From positions 1-14,421 of the forward strand of contig JAPYWY010000013.1 in assembly GCA_028276125.1 (NCBI GenBank): a stretch of DNA of 14,421 nt, read 5' to 3'. This document shows, piece after piece, positions 1 to 7,903 of the stretch. Position 1 is the stretch's first letter, and the number at the start of each line of letters is the position of its first letter. The notes below the pieces were generated by a model. It saw nothing but the letters and a program-made list of their open reading frames with translations. It was not told the origin of the DNA and did no database searches. Origin of the DNA: Pseudothermotoga sp. Lineage in GTDB: Bacteria > Thermotogota > Thermotogae > Thermotogales > DSM-5069. The position numbers were made by a program, and so were the translations under genes.

Positions 1-1758
1 ATAGCTGAATCGCTGGCGAATACGCCCATGCTCAAGCCAATCCTTAACCTTGCGTTTGAAAATGCGGCTCCAACTCTTGCGAACCTCCTTTCGACTGAAC
101 GTGAGAAGATGCCAGATTACGTCCGTGGCTGTTTCCTTATTGTTCCAGACGGCCGGTTTGTCATCGACGGCAATGAGGAGGTCTTCGTTTCCGAGAAGTT
201 GAAGGAAATGCTGCTGAGTGAGACAAGAATAAGAATGGACGTCGTCAGGGAACTCTCGGAGGATCATTCGCTAATTATAATCGTTCCAGTGCGTTTCGAA
301 GACAGGTTGATCGCAGGAGCAGGTGTCGTCTTCGATCTCTCCGTTTTCGATAAACTGATGAAAGAATTATCGGGAGATTCTCTGGAAGTCATCTTGAGCG
401 ATGAAGGCATGAGGATTGTCTCACACAGTGGGAACGTTGAGCGGGGCAGGCATTTGAAAGAGCTTGGATATGAGTTTTCTTCGTCTCTCAAGAAGTCGAA
501 AATCGGTTCGAAGAGTGTTTATCTCATCAGCGGTTCTATCCCGCAAACCAGCTGGTCAGTCCACATCTCTTCGCCCGCTGAATCGATCGAAGCACCCATG
601 ACTTCTCTAAGAACCTACACGATCGTGTTGATATCCATCGTCGCGGTTGTCTCCGTTGTTGTGATCTTTTTAGTGGCTCGATGGTTCGGAAACAGGATCA
701 AGAAACTGATACCAGTTTTCGAAGCTGTCAAATCTGGAGATATGACCGCTTCGATCTTCGACAGATCACGTGACGAGATAGGACAGATCTGCAGTCTGAT
801 GACAGAGGTTGTTGGCGAGCTGAAGAACCTTGTGAACGAGACCAAAACTTCGGCGAAATTGGTTTTCGACGTGTCGAGTTCTGTGCAGGGCTTCGTCGAC
901 AAAGAGAAGACCGTTTCACAGGAGTTTCAAGATTCCTTCAAATCAATCGATGATAGGATGAAGCGCATTGCTGCGGCTTCCGAAGAGGTCAATGCGTCGA
1001 TGGAAGAAATAAGCTCTTTCATCCAGAACCTCGCGCGTGAGTCTACTCGTTTGCTTGAAAATTCGAGCAAGATGAAAGATCAACTCAAAGATGGCACAAG
1101 TTCGATCAGTAAGATATCTCAGAGCATGGAAGAAGGCCTCAAGTGGTCAGTACAATCAAGAAAGAACATAGAAGAACTGGTTCAATCTTCAAACAAGATA
1201 AAGCAAATCGCCTCGACCATACAGAACATCTCCGAACAGACCAACTTGCTCGCCCTGAACGCGGCCATAGAAGCGGCGAGGGCCGGAGAGAGCGGGAGGG
1301 GATTTGCTGTCGTCGCCGAGGAAATAAGAAAGCTGGCAAATCAAACGAAATCCTCCGTTTCACAGATAGAATCTATACTGACTGAAATCGAGGAGAAGGT
1401 GCGCAGAGTGGTTGAACTGACAACGAACGTGGGCAACGTAGTTGAACAAGTTTACAACGAGCAGAGCAGTTTGACCAAGCTCCTGCAGGACACCATATCA
1501 GGCTTGAACCAGACTATGCAGACGTTTGAATCTATCACTTCCGTGGTACAGCAGCAGGCTGAATCCATTCAGGAAGTTTCTCAAGCTCTGAGCGAAGTTT
1601 CCAGGAACGTCTCGGAAACCTCAGATGAGACATCGAATTTATCAAAACTTCTCACCGAACAGCAACAGCTGGTCTCACGTTTGCTCAGTTCGGTTGAAGA
1701 TTTGTCCAGTTCTGTCTCTCGTTTGCAAGAACGTTTGGCAATCTTCAAAACGGAGTGA
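1..1758 (+). CDS. Methyl-accepting chemotaxis protein (5' end cut by window)
   Basis: This is the C-terminal 585 residues of a transmembrane chemoreceptor that senses an outside ligand and controls the CheA kinase. The frame is open from base 1, so the ATG at 28 is probably internal and the true start, with the first membrane helix, lies upstream. Codons 1 to about 200 look like an extracytoplasmic Cache-type sensor domain. Codons 206-228 are one strongly hydrophobic helix, followed by a HAMP-like segment (about 229-282) and a long helical coiled coil. The conserved signalling tip is plain around codons 411-446, with the sequence EQTNLLALNAAIEAARAGE and the following GRGFAVVAEEIRKLA. The C-terminus ends in FKTE, so there is no CheR/CheB-binding pentapeptide of the NWETF type. 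The ligand cannot be told from sequence. The next gene begins 6 bases downstream. Confidence 0.95.
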   Translation: MAESLANTPMLKPILNLAFENAAPTLANLLSTEREKMPDYVRGCFLIVPDGRFVIDGNEEVFVSEKLKEMLLSETRIRMDVVRELSEDHSLIIIVPVRFEDRLIAGAGVVFDLSVFDKLMKELSGDSLEVILSDEGMRIVSHSGNVERGRHLKELGYEFSSSLKKSKIGSKSVYLISGSIPQTSWSVHISSPAESIEAPMTSLRTYTIVLISIVAVVSVVVIFLVARWFGNRIKKLIPVFEAVKSGDMTASIFDRSRDEIGQICSLMTEVVGELKNLVNETKTSAKLVFDVSSSVQGFVDKEKTVSQEFQDSFKSIDDRMKRIAAASEEVNASMEEISSFIQNLARESTRLLENSSKMKDQLKDGTSSISKISQSMEEGLKWSVQSRKNIEELVQSSNKIKQIASTIQNISEQTNLLALNAAIEAARAGESGRGFAVVAEEIRKLANQTKSSVSQIESILTEIEEKVRRVVELTTNVGNVVEQVYNEQSSLTKLLQDTISGLNQTMQTFESITSVVQQQAESIQEVSQALSEVSRNVSETSDETSNLSKLLTEQQQLVSRLLSSVEDLSSSVSRLQERLAIFKTE

Positions 1759-1764
1759 TGAAGA

Positions 1765-2628
1765 ATGGGTAGGTTCAAGATCGTTCTCGACAGCACTTCG
1801 GACGTTCCCAGGGGATGGACAGAAAAGTTCGACCTGGAGATAATTCCCTTGCACGTGACTTGGCCCGACGGGAGTCAAGAGGACGACACGAGAGATCTGA
1901 TCGAGATCCAGAGCTTTTACGATCGCATATCCAAAGCGAAGGAACTTCCCAAGAGCTCTCAACCGTCTGTGGGGGAGTTTCTCAATCTCTATGAAAAGAT
2001 CAAGAAACAGGGCTATGAGGAGATCGTCGTCATGACGATTTCAACGGCGCTTTCGGGAACGTGCGATTCTGCGGTCCAAGCTGCAAAACAATTCGATCTG
2101 CCCGTTCATGTCATTGACACCAAGCTCGCCTCGGCAGCGATGCCGTTACCCGCCAGAAGGGCCCGAGAATTGGAAAAGGAAGGAAAGAGTACGACTGAGA
2201 TCGTCAAGATCATCGAGAACGATTTGAAGGCCAGTCGTTACAAGGCGATCTTCTATGTTTCAAACTTCGATTTTCTCGTCAAAGGTGGGAGGGTCACGCG
2301 ACTCCAAGGCTTCTTAGGTACCTTGCTCAACATCCACGTCGGTATCTTCATAAACGAAGAAGGTAAACTGATACCATTCGAGAAAGCCAGAGGTCAAAAA
2401 CGCGCGCAAGAAATGCTCATCAAGAAGGCCCTGAGCATGGTTCCGGAGGGCAAGAGGGTTCGACTTCTCATGGTGGATGCCAACGAGCGCGAGAGCACCA
2501 AGGTGTTGCTCGAGATGCTCAAGCAGCATTACAACGTTCTCGATGTCGAGTTCACCGAGATGGGTAAAGTGATCACGACGCATGTGGGTCCGGGTACTGC
2601 CGGCTTCGGCATGGAGGTCATTGAATGA
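1765..2628 (+). CDS. DegV family protein (probable fatty-acid-binding protein)
   Basis: This 287-residue cytoplasmic protein belongs to the DegV family, whose members bind a fatty acid between two domains. In some bacteria, Firmicutes in particular, related proteins (FakB) present fatty acids to the kinase FakA; no FakA-like gene is seen here. Family marks are DSTSD at residues 9-13, SSQPS at 64-68, STALSGT at 93-99, KGGRV at 173-177 and the C-terminal THVGPGT at 272-278, in the normal order and at normal length. The ATG is preceded by GGAG (1752-1755) in the end of the chemoreceptor gene. The stop overlaps the next start by 4 bases (ATGA), so the two are probably translationally coupled. The bound lipid and role are not known. 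Confidence 0.93.
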   Translation: MGRFKIVLDSTSDVPRGWTEKFDLEIIPLHVTWPDGSQEDDTRDLIEIQSFYDRISKAKELPKSSQPSVGEFLNLYEKIKKQGYEEIVVMTISTALSGTCDSAVQAAKQFDLPVHVIDTKLASAAMPLPARRARELEKEGKSTTEIVKIIENDLKASRYKAIFYVSNFDFLVKGGRVTRLQGFLGTLLNIHVGIFINEEGKLIPFEKARGQKRAQEMLIKKALSMVPEGKRVRLLMVDANERESTKVLLEMLKQHYNVLDVEFTEMGKVITTHVGPGTAGFGMEVIE

Positions 2629-3611
2629 AGTTTGCAATCTTTCTGTTCGTCGTAGCTCTCGCGTTGATCATCGTGCTGAGTCAGGTCAAGTTGAACAGAA
2701 TCTTCATCGTTGTTCTGGAAGATGGTGAGGCAAACTTCTTTCAGGGTGTGGAAGCCTTTCTGAAAGAGCGTCGACTTCGTTATGAGGCCGTCAGGGTAAG
2801 GATAGACACCGAAAAGCCGAAGCTCGAAGCCGTCCTCAGAAAGTATCAAAACAGCTACGCCGTCGGTCCTCGTATCAGTTCCCAGGCTCGCGATTTGATA
2901 CCTTTTCTCGAGAAGTACAAGATCTTCGCGATCGCACCGCAGGTCACGTCTTACTTCGTGGTGGGTAAGAGTAGCTATTTGATGAGCTTGTCCGTCACAG
3001 ATGAGGAACAGGGCAGGCAAATCGCAGAATTGTTGAAACGTTTCCGGCACGACAGGGTTCTTCTGGTTTGTGACAAGCTCAATCCAGTGTACAGCCAGTC
3101 TCTGGAAGAGAGTCTGCGTAAATGCTTATCTGCCGAGACGCTCAAATCGGTTCACATTTCGAGAATCGATGAACTCGTTGACGAAGACTTTGCACACTAC
3201 GATGTGATGGTCTTGGCTGTTGATGGAAGGCTGGCTGGGATGATCGCTCAGCTTGCCAGGTCGCGAGGTTTCTCTGGACCACTCGTCGGAAGTGACTATG
3301 CCTTCGACAGAGATCTCATTCCGAGCGGAAAGGACGCAATTGAAGGTATGCTCGTGTGCTGTTTGTTCGACTATAGATCATTGAGTGAGAAAGGTTTCGA
3401 CGACATAGACGTTGCGGGTGCGTACGATGCGACGATGCTGATCGCCGAACTGTTGCAAAACAAGATATTGCCTGAGAACGCCGCAGAATATCTGCGAAAC
3501 CGCAAGTTCGTCGGGGTCACGGGTGAGTTCGTTATCAGCAGTGATCTTTCATCGAAACGTGAACTGACTTTCGTTGAGGTAAGAAACGGGAGCTTCGAGA
3601 TCGAGAGGTGA
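2625..3611 (+). CDS. Membrane-anchored periplasmic-binding-protein-like protein (type 1 fold)
   Basis: This 328-residue protein resembles the extracellular ligand-binding receptors of branched-chain amino acid (LivJ-type) ABC transporters. Residues 3-19 are very hydrophobic. There is no lipobox cysteine and no clear signal peptidase site, and the first strand of the fold (RIFIVVLEDGEA) starts at about residue 25, so it may stay tethered by its N-terminus. The C-terminal segment FVGVTGEFVISSDLSSKREL, followed by FVEVRNG, matches the usual end of the family. Known members bind amino acids, amides or similar small molecules; the ligand here cannot be assigned. No permease or ATPase gene is nearby. 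The neighbours are DegV (4-base overlap) and a membrane HD-GYP protein 4 bases downstream, which suggests a sensory rather than transport role. That role is inference. Confidence 0.8.
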   Translation: MKFAIFLFVVALALIIVLSQVKLNRIFIVVLEDGEANFFQGVEAFLKERRLRYEAVRVRIDTEKPKLEAVLRKYQNSYAVGPRISSQARDLIPFLEKYKIFAIAPQVTSYFVVGKSSYLMSLSVTDEEQGRQIAELLKRFRHDRVLLVCDKLNPVYSQSLEESLRKCLSAETLKSVHISRIDELVDEDFAHYDVMVLAVDGRLAGMIAQLARSRGFSGPLVGSDYAFDRDLIPSGKDAIEGMLVCCLFDYRSLSEKGFDDIDVAGAYDATMLIAELLQNKILPENAAEYLRNRKFVGVTGEFVISSDLSSKRELTFVEVRNGSFEIER

Positions 3612-3615
3612 ACGA

Positions 3616-5145
3616 ATGAGCCTCAGAGAAATGGTGCTGCGCTTCAGAAGGTACGGCACGTTGCTGGTCTTGATACTCGTTGCCACATTCGTGATAGGTC
3701 TTTTTCCTTTGGCCCGACGGATAAATTCGTATTACTCAACGAGTTACGTGAGCCTGCTCAAAAATTCCTTGAGCCAGTTGCTCGACCAAGCGTCCAAGCA
3801 GAGTCAGTCATCGTTTGGCGCAGTCGTGAGGCGATTGAACAGACAGCTCGTCGATATCGCCACCAATGTAGATCTGTCGAATTTGTTGCGTTATGAGAAG
3901 CTGCCTTGGGTGTCCTCAGATTTGAGGGGAATCTTCGTACATGGTAACAGCGTGAAATTCCTGATCGAGCAAGGTTCCGACATCCTTTTGGTTGAAATTC
4001 CTGCGTCCTTGTTCGAAAAGATCGTTTCAGCTGAAATGGCATACGTCTTTCTGACGAGTTCGGATCGAACCATCGTGGTGTGTAACAATTTGAATCTGCT
4101 CGGTTCCAAGTTCAACACAGAGAAAGGTTTTCTGAAGATCAACGATCTGGTGGGTTTTGTACAGTTGGAGCGCTTGGAAGGGTTCGAAGCCTTCGTTGGT
4201 TCTTTCGTTCCACTCAGCACGTACCTGATAGTCCTGCTTCCATACATAATCGTTGCTTTGGCTGCACTGTGTGGCGCAGTCTTCTGGTTGAATTTCGCCT
4301 ACAGCTTTGAGAATCGGCTCATCACCGCGGTGAACGTTGTGTTGGACAATGTGAACCAGAGTCTGTCCAAACTGGAGAAGACAGAGGAAGTTGTCTATGT
4401 ACCGATAGAAACGAAGATATCGGAACTGAACCAGTTGCAAGAGGCTATCCACAGGCTCGTCGAAGCACAGAAAGCATCCTGGCACGAACTGCACGCCATG
4501 ATGCAGAATCTGCAGGACACGGTGAACGAGCTGGAAGGAACTCAGAAGGTTCTGGAGGAGAGAAACGAACAGATCATCGCGACGTTAGCTGAGGCCATAG
4601 AGGTCAAGGATGCCAACACCTTCGGTCATTCGGACCGTGTCGTGACACTCGCTTTGGAGCTCGCGAAGGAAGTAGGCTTGACAGACCCGGCCGATCTGGA
4701 GGCAATCAAGTTTGGTGCGTTGTTGCACGACATAGGAAAGATAGGAATACCCGAACACATCCTCAACAAACCGGGCAGACTGACCCAGCAAGAGTACGAG
4801 ATCATGAAGATGCATCCCATCTACGGTGAAAAAATAATAAAGAAGATCTCCGGATGGGACCTTGTTGTGGACATCGTCAGGCACCATCATGAAAACTACG
4901 ACGGCTCAGGTTATCCTGATGGTTTAAAAGGAGATCAGATCAGTCTGAGGGCGCAGATCGTGAGTCTGGTGGATGTGTTTTGCGCTCTGATCGAGGAAAG
5001 GTCTTACAGGCGTGCTTTGAGCGTAGAAGAGGCCGTGAGGTTGATCGAAAAAGAGATGGTTGGTACCAAGTTCGATCCAAGATTGTATCGAGCGTTCGTC
5101 AGGGTGCTTGAAAGGTATCTGCGCGCGTACTCCGCTGGTTTATAA
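3616..5145 (+). CDS. Membrane HD-GYP domain protein, probable cyclic-di-GMP phosphodiesterase
   Basis: This 509-residue protein has a membrane helix at about 13-33, an extracytoplasmic region (about 34-202) that I do not recognise, a second helix at about 203-227, a coiled-coil linker (about 240-325) and a C-terminal HD-GYP domain. HD-GYP domains hydrolyse cyclic di-GMP and sometimes related cyclic dinucleotides. The metal and signature residues are present: H338 (FGHSDRV), H371-D372 followed by IGKIGIP, H400 (KMHPIYGE), H423-H425, the motif DGSGYPDGLKG starting at D429, and D453. The domain therefore looks catalytically intact. There is no GGDEF domain in the protein. It starts 4 bases after the binding-protein gene, with GAGGTG just upstream of the ATG, which suggests that the two act together in sensing. 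Confidence 0.93.
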   Translation: MSLREMVLRFRRYGTLLVLILVATFVIGLFPLARRINSYYSTSYVSLLKNSLSQLLDQASKQSQSSFGAVVRRLNRQLVDIATNVDLSNLLRYEKLPWVSSDLRGIFVHGNSVKFLIEQGSDILLVEIPASLFEKIVSAEMAYVFLTSSDRTIVVCNNLNLLGSKFNTEKGFLKINDLVGFVQLERLEGFEAFVGSFVPLSTYLIVLLPYIIVALAALCGAVFWLNFAYSFENRLITAVNVVLDNVNQSLSKLEKTEEVVYVPIETKISELNQLQEAIHRLVEAQKASWHELHAMMQNLQDTVNELEGTQKVLEERNEQIIATLAEAIEVKDANTFGHSDRVVTLALELAKEVGLTDPADLEAIKFGALLHDIGKIGIPEHILNKPGRLTQQEYEIMKMHPIYGEKIIKKISGWDLVVDIVRHHHENYDGSGYPDGLKGDQISLRAQIVSLVDVFCALIEERSYRRALSVEEAVRLIEKEMVGTKFDPRLYRAFVRVLERYLRAYSAGL

Positions 5146-5152
5146 TCTCTTT

Positions 5153-5159
5153 GGGTGAT
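5153..5159 (+). promoter_or_regulatory. Ribosome binding site deciding the nucleosidase start
   Basis: GGGTGAT at this position, 3 bases before the ATG at 5163, fits the GGTGAT end of the anti-Shine-Dalgarno pairing region. The alternative TTG start at 5151 would overlap this site and has no good site of its own upstream. Confidence 0.6.
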
Positions 5160-5162
5160 CCC

Positions 5163-5816
5163 ATGATCGCGATCGTTGGGGTTCTTCCAGAAGAAGTGAA
5201 ACCTCTCATAGACGCGCTTTCACCGAGATTGCAAGTTTCACAGATCTTGAGACGTCCCGTTTTTCGCGGTTTGATTGGTCCGAACGAAGTCATGATCACC
5301 AGCGGTTGTGTTGGAAAGGTAGAAACCGCGTGCGTCGTTCAGGCGCTGCTGGACAAGTTTGCACCGGACTGTGTCTTGCTCATCGGTGCGGCCGGTGCGC
5401 TTCGACAGGACATCTTGTTCGGGACGTTGGTCGCAGGTACCGCTTACGTGGAGTACGACTTTTCGCCCAGAATAAACGTCGATTCTCTCATCAATCCCTC
5501 CCAGGAGGTGTTCGCCCCGCTGCTGGAATCGAGCGATGTCACTTGTGGGATCATCGCTTCTGGAGACAGCTTCATCTCTTCTGAGAGTACAGCGAAGAAG
5601 ATTCACGAGACCACCGGTGCCATTTGTGTGGACATGGACTCGGCGGCCGCGGCGAAGGTCTGTGTGGAGAACGAAAAACCTTTTCTGTCCGTGAAAATCA
5701 TAGTCGATTTTGCAGGCTCGAAGGCCATCGAGCAGTACATAGAGAACCATTCCAAATATGCATCGGTCCCCGCACGGTTGCTCGCCGAATCGCTGAGGAA
5801 CCTTGTCCTGATATGA
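5163..5816 (+). CDS. MTA/SAH-nucleosidase-like protein (nucleoside phosphorylase superfamily)
   Basis: From the ATG at 5163 this is a 217-residue relative of MtnN, which cleaves 5'-methylthioadenosine and S-adenosylhomocysteine to adenine and a thioribosyl product. An in-frame TTG at 5151 is a possible earlier start, but it lies inside the ribosome binding site that fits the ATG. Family marks are GVLPEEV (6-12, matching the GAMEEEV of MtnN, with E11 at the catalytic Glu12), ITSGCVGKVETA (45-56), LIGAAGAL (73-80), ASGDSFIS (132-139) and the aspartate D182 at the position of catalytic Asp197. The MtnN ribose-binding motif VEMEA reads VDMDS here (156-160), so Glu174 is replaced by D159. The fold is secure; the exact substrate is less so. 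It lies between the HD-GYP gene and ligA. Confidence 0.85.
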   Translation: MIAIVGVLPEEVKPLIDALSPRLQVSQILRRPVFRGLIGPNEVMITSGCVGKVETACVVQALLDKFAPDCVLLIGAAGALRQDILFGTLVAGTAYVEYDFSPRINVDSLINPSQEVFAPLLESSDVTCGIIASGDSFISSESTAKKIHETTGAICVDMDSAAAAKVCVENEKPFLSVKIIVDFAGSKAIEQYIENHSKYASVPARLLAESLRNLVLI

Positions 5817-5822
5817 GGTGAT
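5815..5822 (+). promoter_or_regulatory. Ribosome binding site deciding the ligA start
   Basis: GAGGTGAT overlaps the stop codon of the upstream gene and lies 4 bases before the GTG at 5827. The in-frame GTG at 5818 and ATG at 5821 lie inside or directly on this site and so are unlikely starts. Confidence 0.6.
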
Positions 5823-5826
5823 GATC

Positions 5827-7860
5827 GTGTCACAGGTTCCAGAGGAAGTGAAAAAGAGGGTTGAACAACTCCGCGAAGAAATAGAGTACCACAACTACAG
5901 GTACTACGTTCTGGCATCCCCTGTGATAACCGATGAGGAGTACGACAAACTCATGCGCGAACTGATCGAACTTGAAAAACAGTATCCTGAACTGGTGACA
6001 CCGGATTCCCCATCGCAGCGAGTGAGCGAGAAAGTTCTCGACGAGTTCCGAAGCGTGCCTCACTCCGAACCGATGCTGAGCCTCGACAACACTTACAGTG
6101 AGGATGAGATAAGACAGTTCGACGAGAGAATCAGACGACTTTTGAACGTCAAGGAGGTTGCCTACGTCTCCGAGCTAAAGATAGACGGAGTCTCCGTGGC
6201 TCTCCGCTACGTGGATGGCAGGTTCGTTCAGGGTCTCAGCAGGGGCGATGGAATCAGAGGTGACGACATAACAGAGAATTTGAAGAGGGTCAAGAGCATC
6301 CCGCTCAGGTTGAGGAAACCAATGAGTGTCGAGGTGCGTGGGGAAATCTACATGCCCACGGATGTGTTCGAGAAACTGAACGAAGAAAGACAGAAGCGAG
6401 GCGAACCGCTTTTCGCAAATCCCAGGAACGCAGCCGCCGGGACCCTCAGACAGCTGGACACCAAGATCACCGCTGAACGTCGTTTGGACAGTTTCATATA
6501 CTACGTGCTGAAGCCTGAACAGTATGGACTCAAAACCCAATGGGAAGCGCTGGACTGGCTCAGAGAGGTGGGTTTCAAAGTCAATCCACACTCAAAGTTG
6601 TGCAGCAGCATCGACGAAGTCATAACTTACTGGAAAGAGTGGACACAGAGGAAGCGCGAGCTCGGCTACTGGGTCGATGGAGTGGTCGTGAAGGTCAACG
6701 AGTTTGAGCTGCAGCGCGCTTTAGGGACTACGGCGAAAGCTCCTCGGTGGGCCATCGCATTTAAATTTCCGTCTGAGCATGCCCGCACGAAGATCATCGG
6801 CGTGACGGTCCAAGTGGGTAGAACTGGTGCTCTGACGCCCGTCGCCGAGCTGGAACCGGTGCAGCTGGCTGGAACAATCGTCAAGAGGGCAAGTCTTCAC
6901 AATTTCGACTACATAGAGGAAAAGGACATCCGAATCGGAGACTGGGTCTACATAGAAAAGGCTGGTGGCATAATCCCGCAGGTTGTCTCCGTGATTGAAT
7001 CGCTCAGGATTGGTAGCGAACAAAAGATAGAGCCACCAAAGGAATGCCCGGTATGCGGAGGCAAAGTCGGGAAAATTGAGATCGGCGAGGTTGCGTTAAG
7101 GTGTTTGAACCCGCACTGCCCGGCAAAATTGAAGAGGGCTTTAGAAACGCTCGCATCGAGGAGCGCACTCGACATAAAGGGCTTGGGTGAAAAGATGATA
7201 GACAAGCTCGTCGACTCAGGCCTGGTGAAGGACATCGCTGACATCTTTTATCTGACTCCGTTCGATCTCTCACAGCTTGGCCCTGGAATTGGGCAAAAGA
7301 CCATCGCTAACCTTTTGAACGAGATCGAAAAGGCTAAACGAGCACCCCTTCACAAGTGGATAACAGCCCTCGGAATACCATTGGTCGGCGAGAAAACTGC
7401 TTATGTTCTCGCGCAGAACTTCAGAAGTCTGAAGAAGCTTGCCGAAGCCGATGTGGACCAACTCATGCAGATACCGGGTATAGGAGAGGAGATAGCCCGC
7501 AGCATCGTTGAATATTTCAGGAACGAAAAAACAAAGGAAATACTGGAAAAACTGGAAAAAGCTGATGTCAAACTTGAGGAAGAAAAACCTATTGAGACAT
7601 CCGAAGCTCTAAAAGGTCTCACCTTCGCAGTAACGGGAACTTTGAAAAACTTTAGTCGAAATGAGATCGAAAAGTTCATCGTCGCGCACGGGGGTAAAGT
7701 CACAGACAGCGTGTCTCGGAAAACGGATTATCTGATCGTCGGAGAAAACCCCGGCTCCAAGCTCACAAGAGCTCAACAGCTCGGGGTGAAGATTCTCACC
7801 GAAGAGGAATTCCTACAGAAGTTCAACCTCACAAAGCCCAAACAAGAGAGGTTGTTCTAA
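5827..7860 (+). CDS. ligA: NAD-dependent DNA ligase LigA
   Basis: LigA seals nicks in DNA during replication and repair, using NAD+ to adenylate itself. The protein has 677 residues from the GTG at 5827, close to the usual bacterial size. Domain Ia, which binds NAD+, has HNYRYYVLASPVITDEEYD near the N-terminus. The adenylated lysine is K118 in ELKIDG. The OB-fold region follows, then a four-cysteine zinc finger (C407, C410, C426, C431), helix-hairpin-helix repeats (for example LMQIPGIGEEIARSIVEYF) and a C-terminal BRCT domain beginning near GLTFAVTGTL. All parts are present and nothing looks degraded. It starts 10 bases after the nucleosidase gene and is the last gene of the plus-strand run. 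Placing an essential replication gene behind signalling genes suggests either an internal promoter or read-through. Confidence 0.98.
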   Translation: MSQVPEEVKKRVEQLREEIEYHNYRYYVLASPVITDEEYDKLMRELIELEKQYPELVTPDSPSQRVSEKVLDEFRSVPHSEPMLSLDNTYSEDEIRQFDERIRRLLNVKEVAYVSELKIDGVSVALRYVDGRFVQGLSRGDGIRGDDITENLKRVKSIPLRLRKPMSVEVRGEIYMPTDVFEKLNEERQKRGEPLFANPRNAAAGTLRQLDTKITAERRLDSFIYYVLKPEQYGLKTQWEALDWLREVGFKVNPHSKLCSSIDEVITYWKEWTQRKRELGYWVDGVVVKVNEFELQRALGTTAKAPRWAIAFKFPSEHARTKIIGVTVQVGRTGALTPVAELEPVQLAGTIVKRASLHNFDYIEEKDIRIGDWVYIEKAGGIIPQVVSVIESLRIGSEQKIEPPKECPVCGGKVGKIEIGEVALRCLNPHCPAKLKRALETLASRSALDIKGLGEKMIDKLVDSGLVKDIADIFYLTPFDLSQLGPGIGQKTIANLLNEIEKAKRAPLHKWITALGIPLVGEKTAYVLAQNFRSLKKLAEADVDQLMQIPGIGEEIARSIVEYFRNEKTKEILEKLEKADVKLEEEKPIETSEALKGLTFAVTGTLKNFSRNEIEKFIVAHGGKVTDSVSRKTDYLIVGENPGSKLTRAQQLGVKILTEEEFLQKFNLTKPKQERLF

Positions 7861-7903
7861 AACCTCACAAGCTTGGCAAGTTTCGCTATTGCCAGAGTGT
7901 GAG
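7859..7903 (-). terminator. Candidate terminator stem-loop at the convergent junction
   Basis: The plus strand reads CTCACA (7864-7869) and TGGCAA (7874-7879), then TTGCCA (7889-7894) and TGTGAG (7898-7903). These form two stacked 6-bp stems with a small internal loop and a 9-base terminal loop. On the minus strand the stem is followed closely by a run of four T (7862-7859), so it could end the minus-strand operon. It overlaps the stop codon of the dipeptidase gene. There is no T run on the plus-strand side, so termination after ligA is less certain. Confidence 0.35.

Noticed and set aside
5238..5894. Open frame of 218 codons on the minus strand across the nucleosidase gene and the ligA start
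   Set aside because: It is antisense to two conserved genes, has a Cys/Arg/Thr-rich product with no family marks and would cross a gene boundary.
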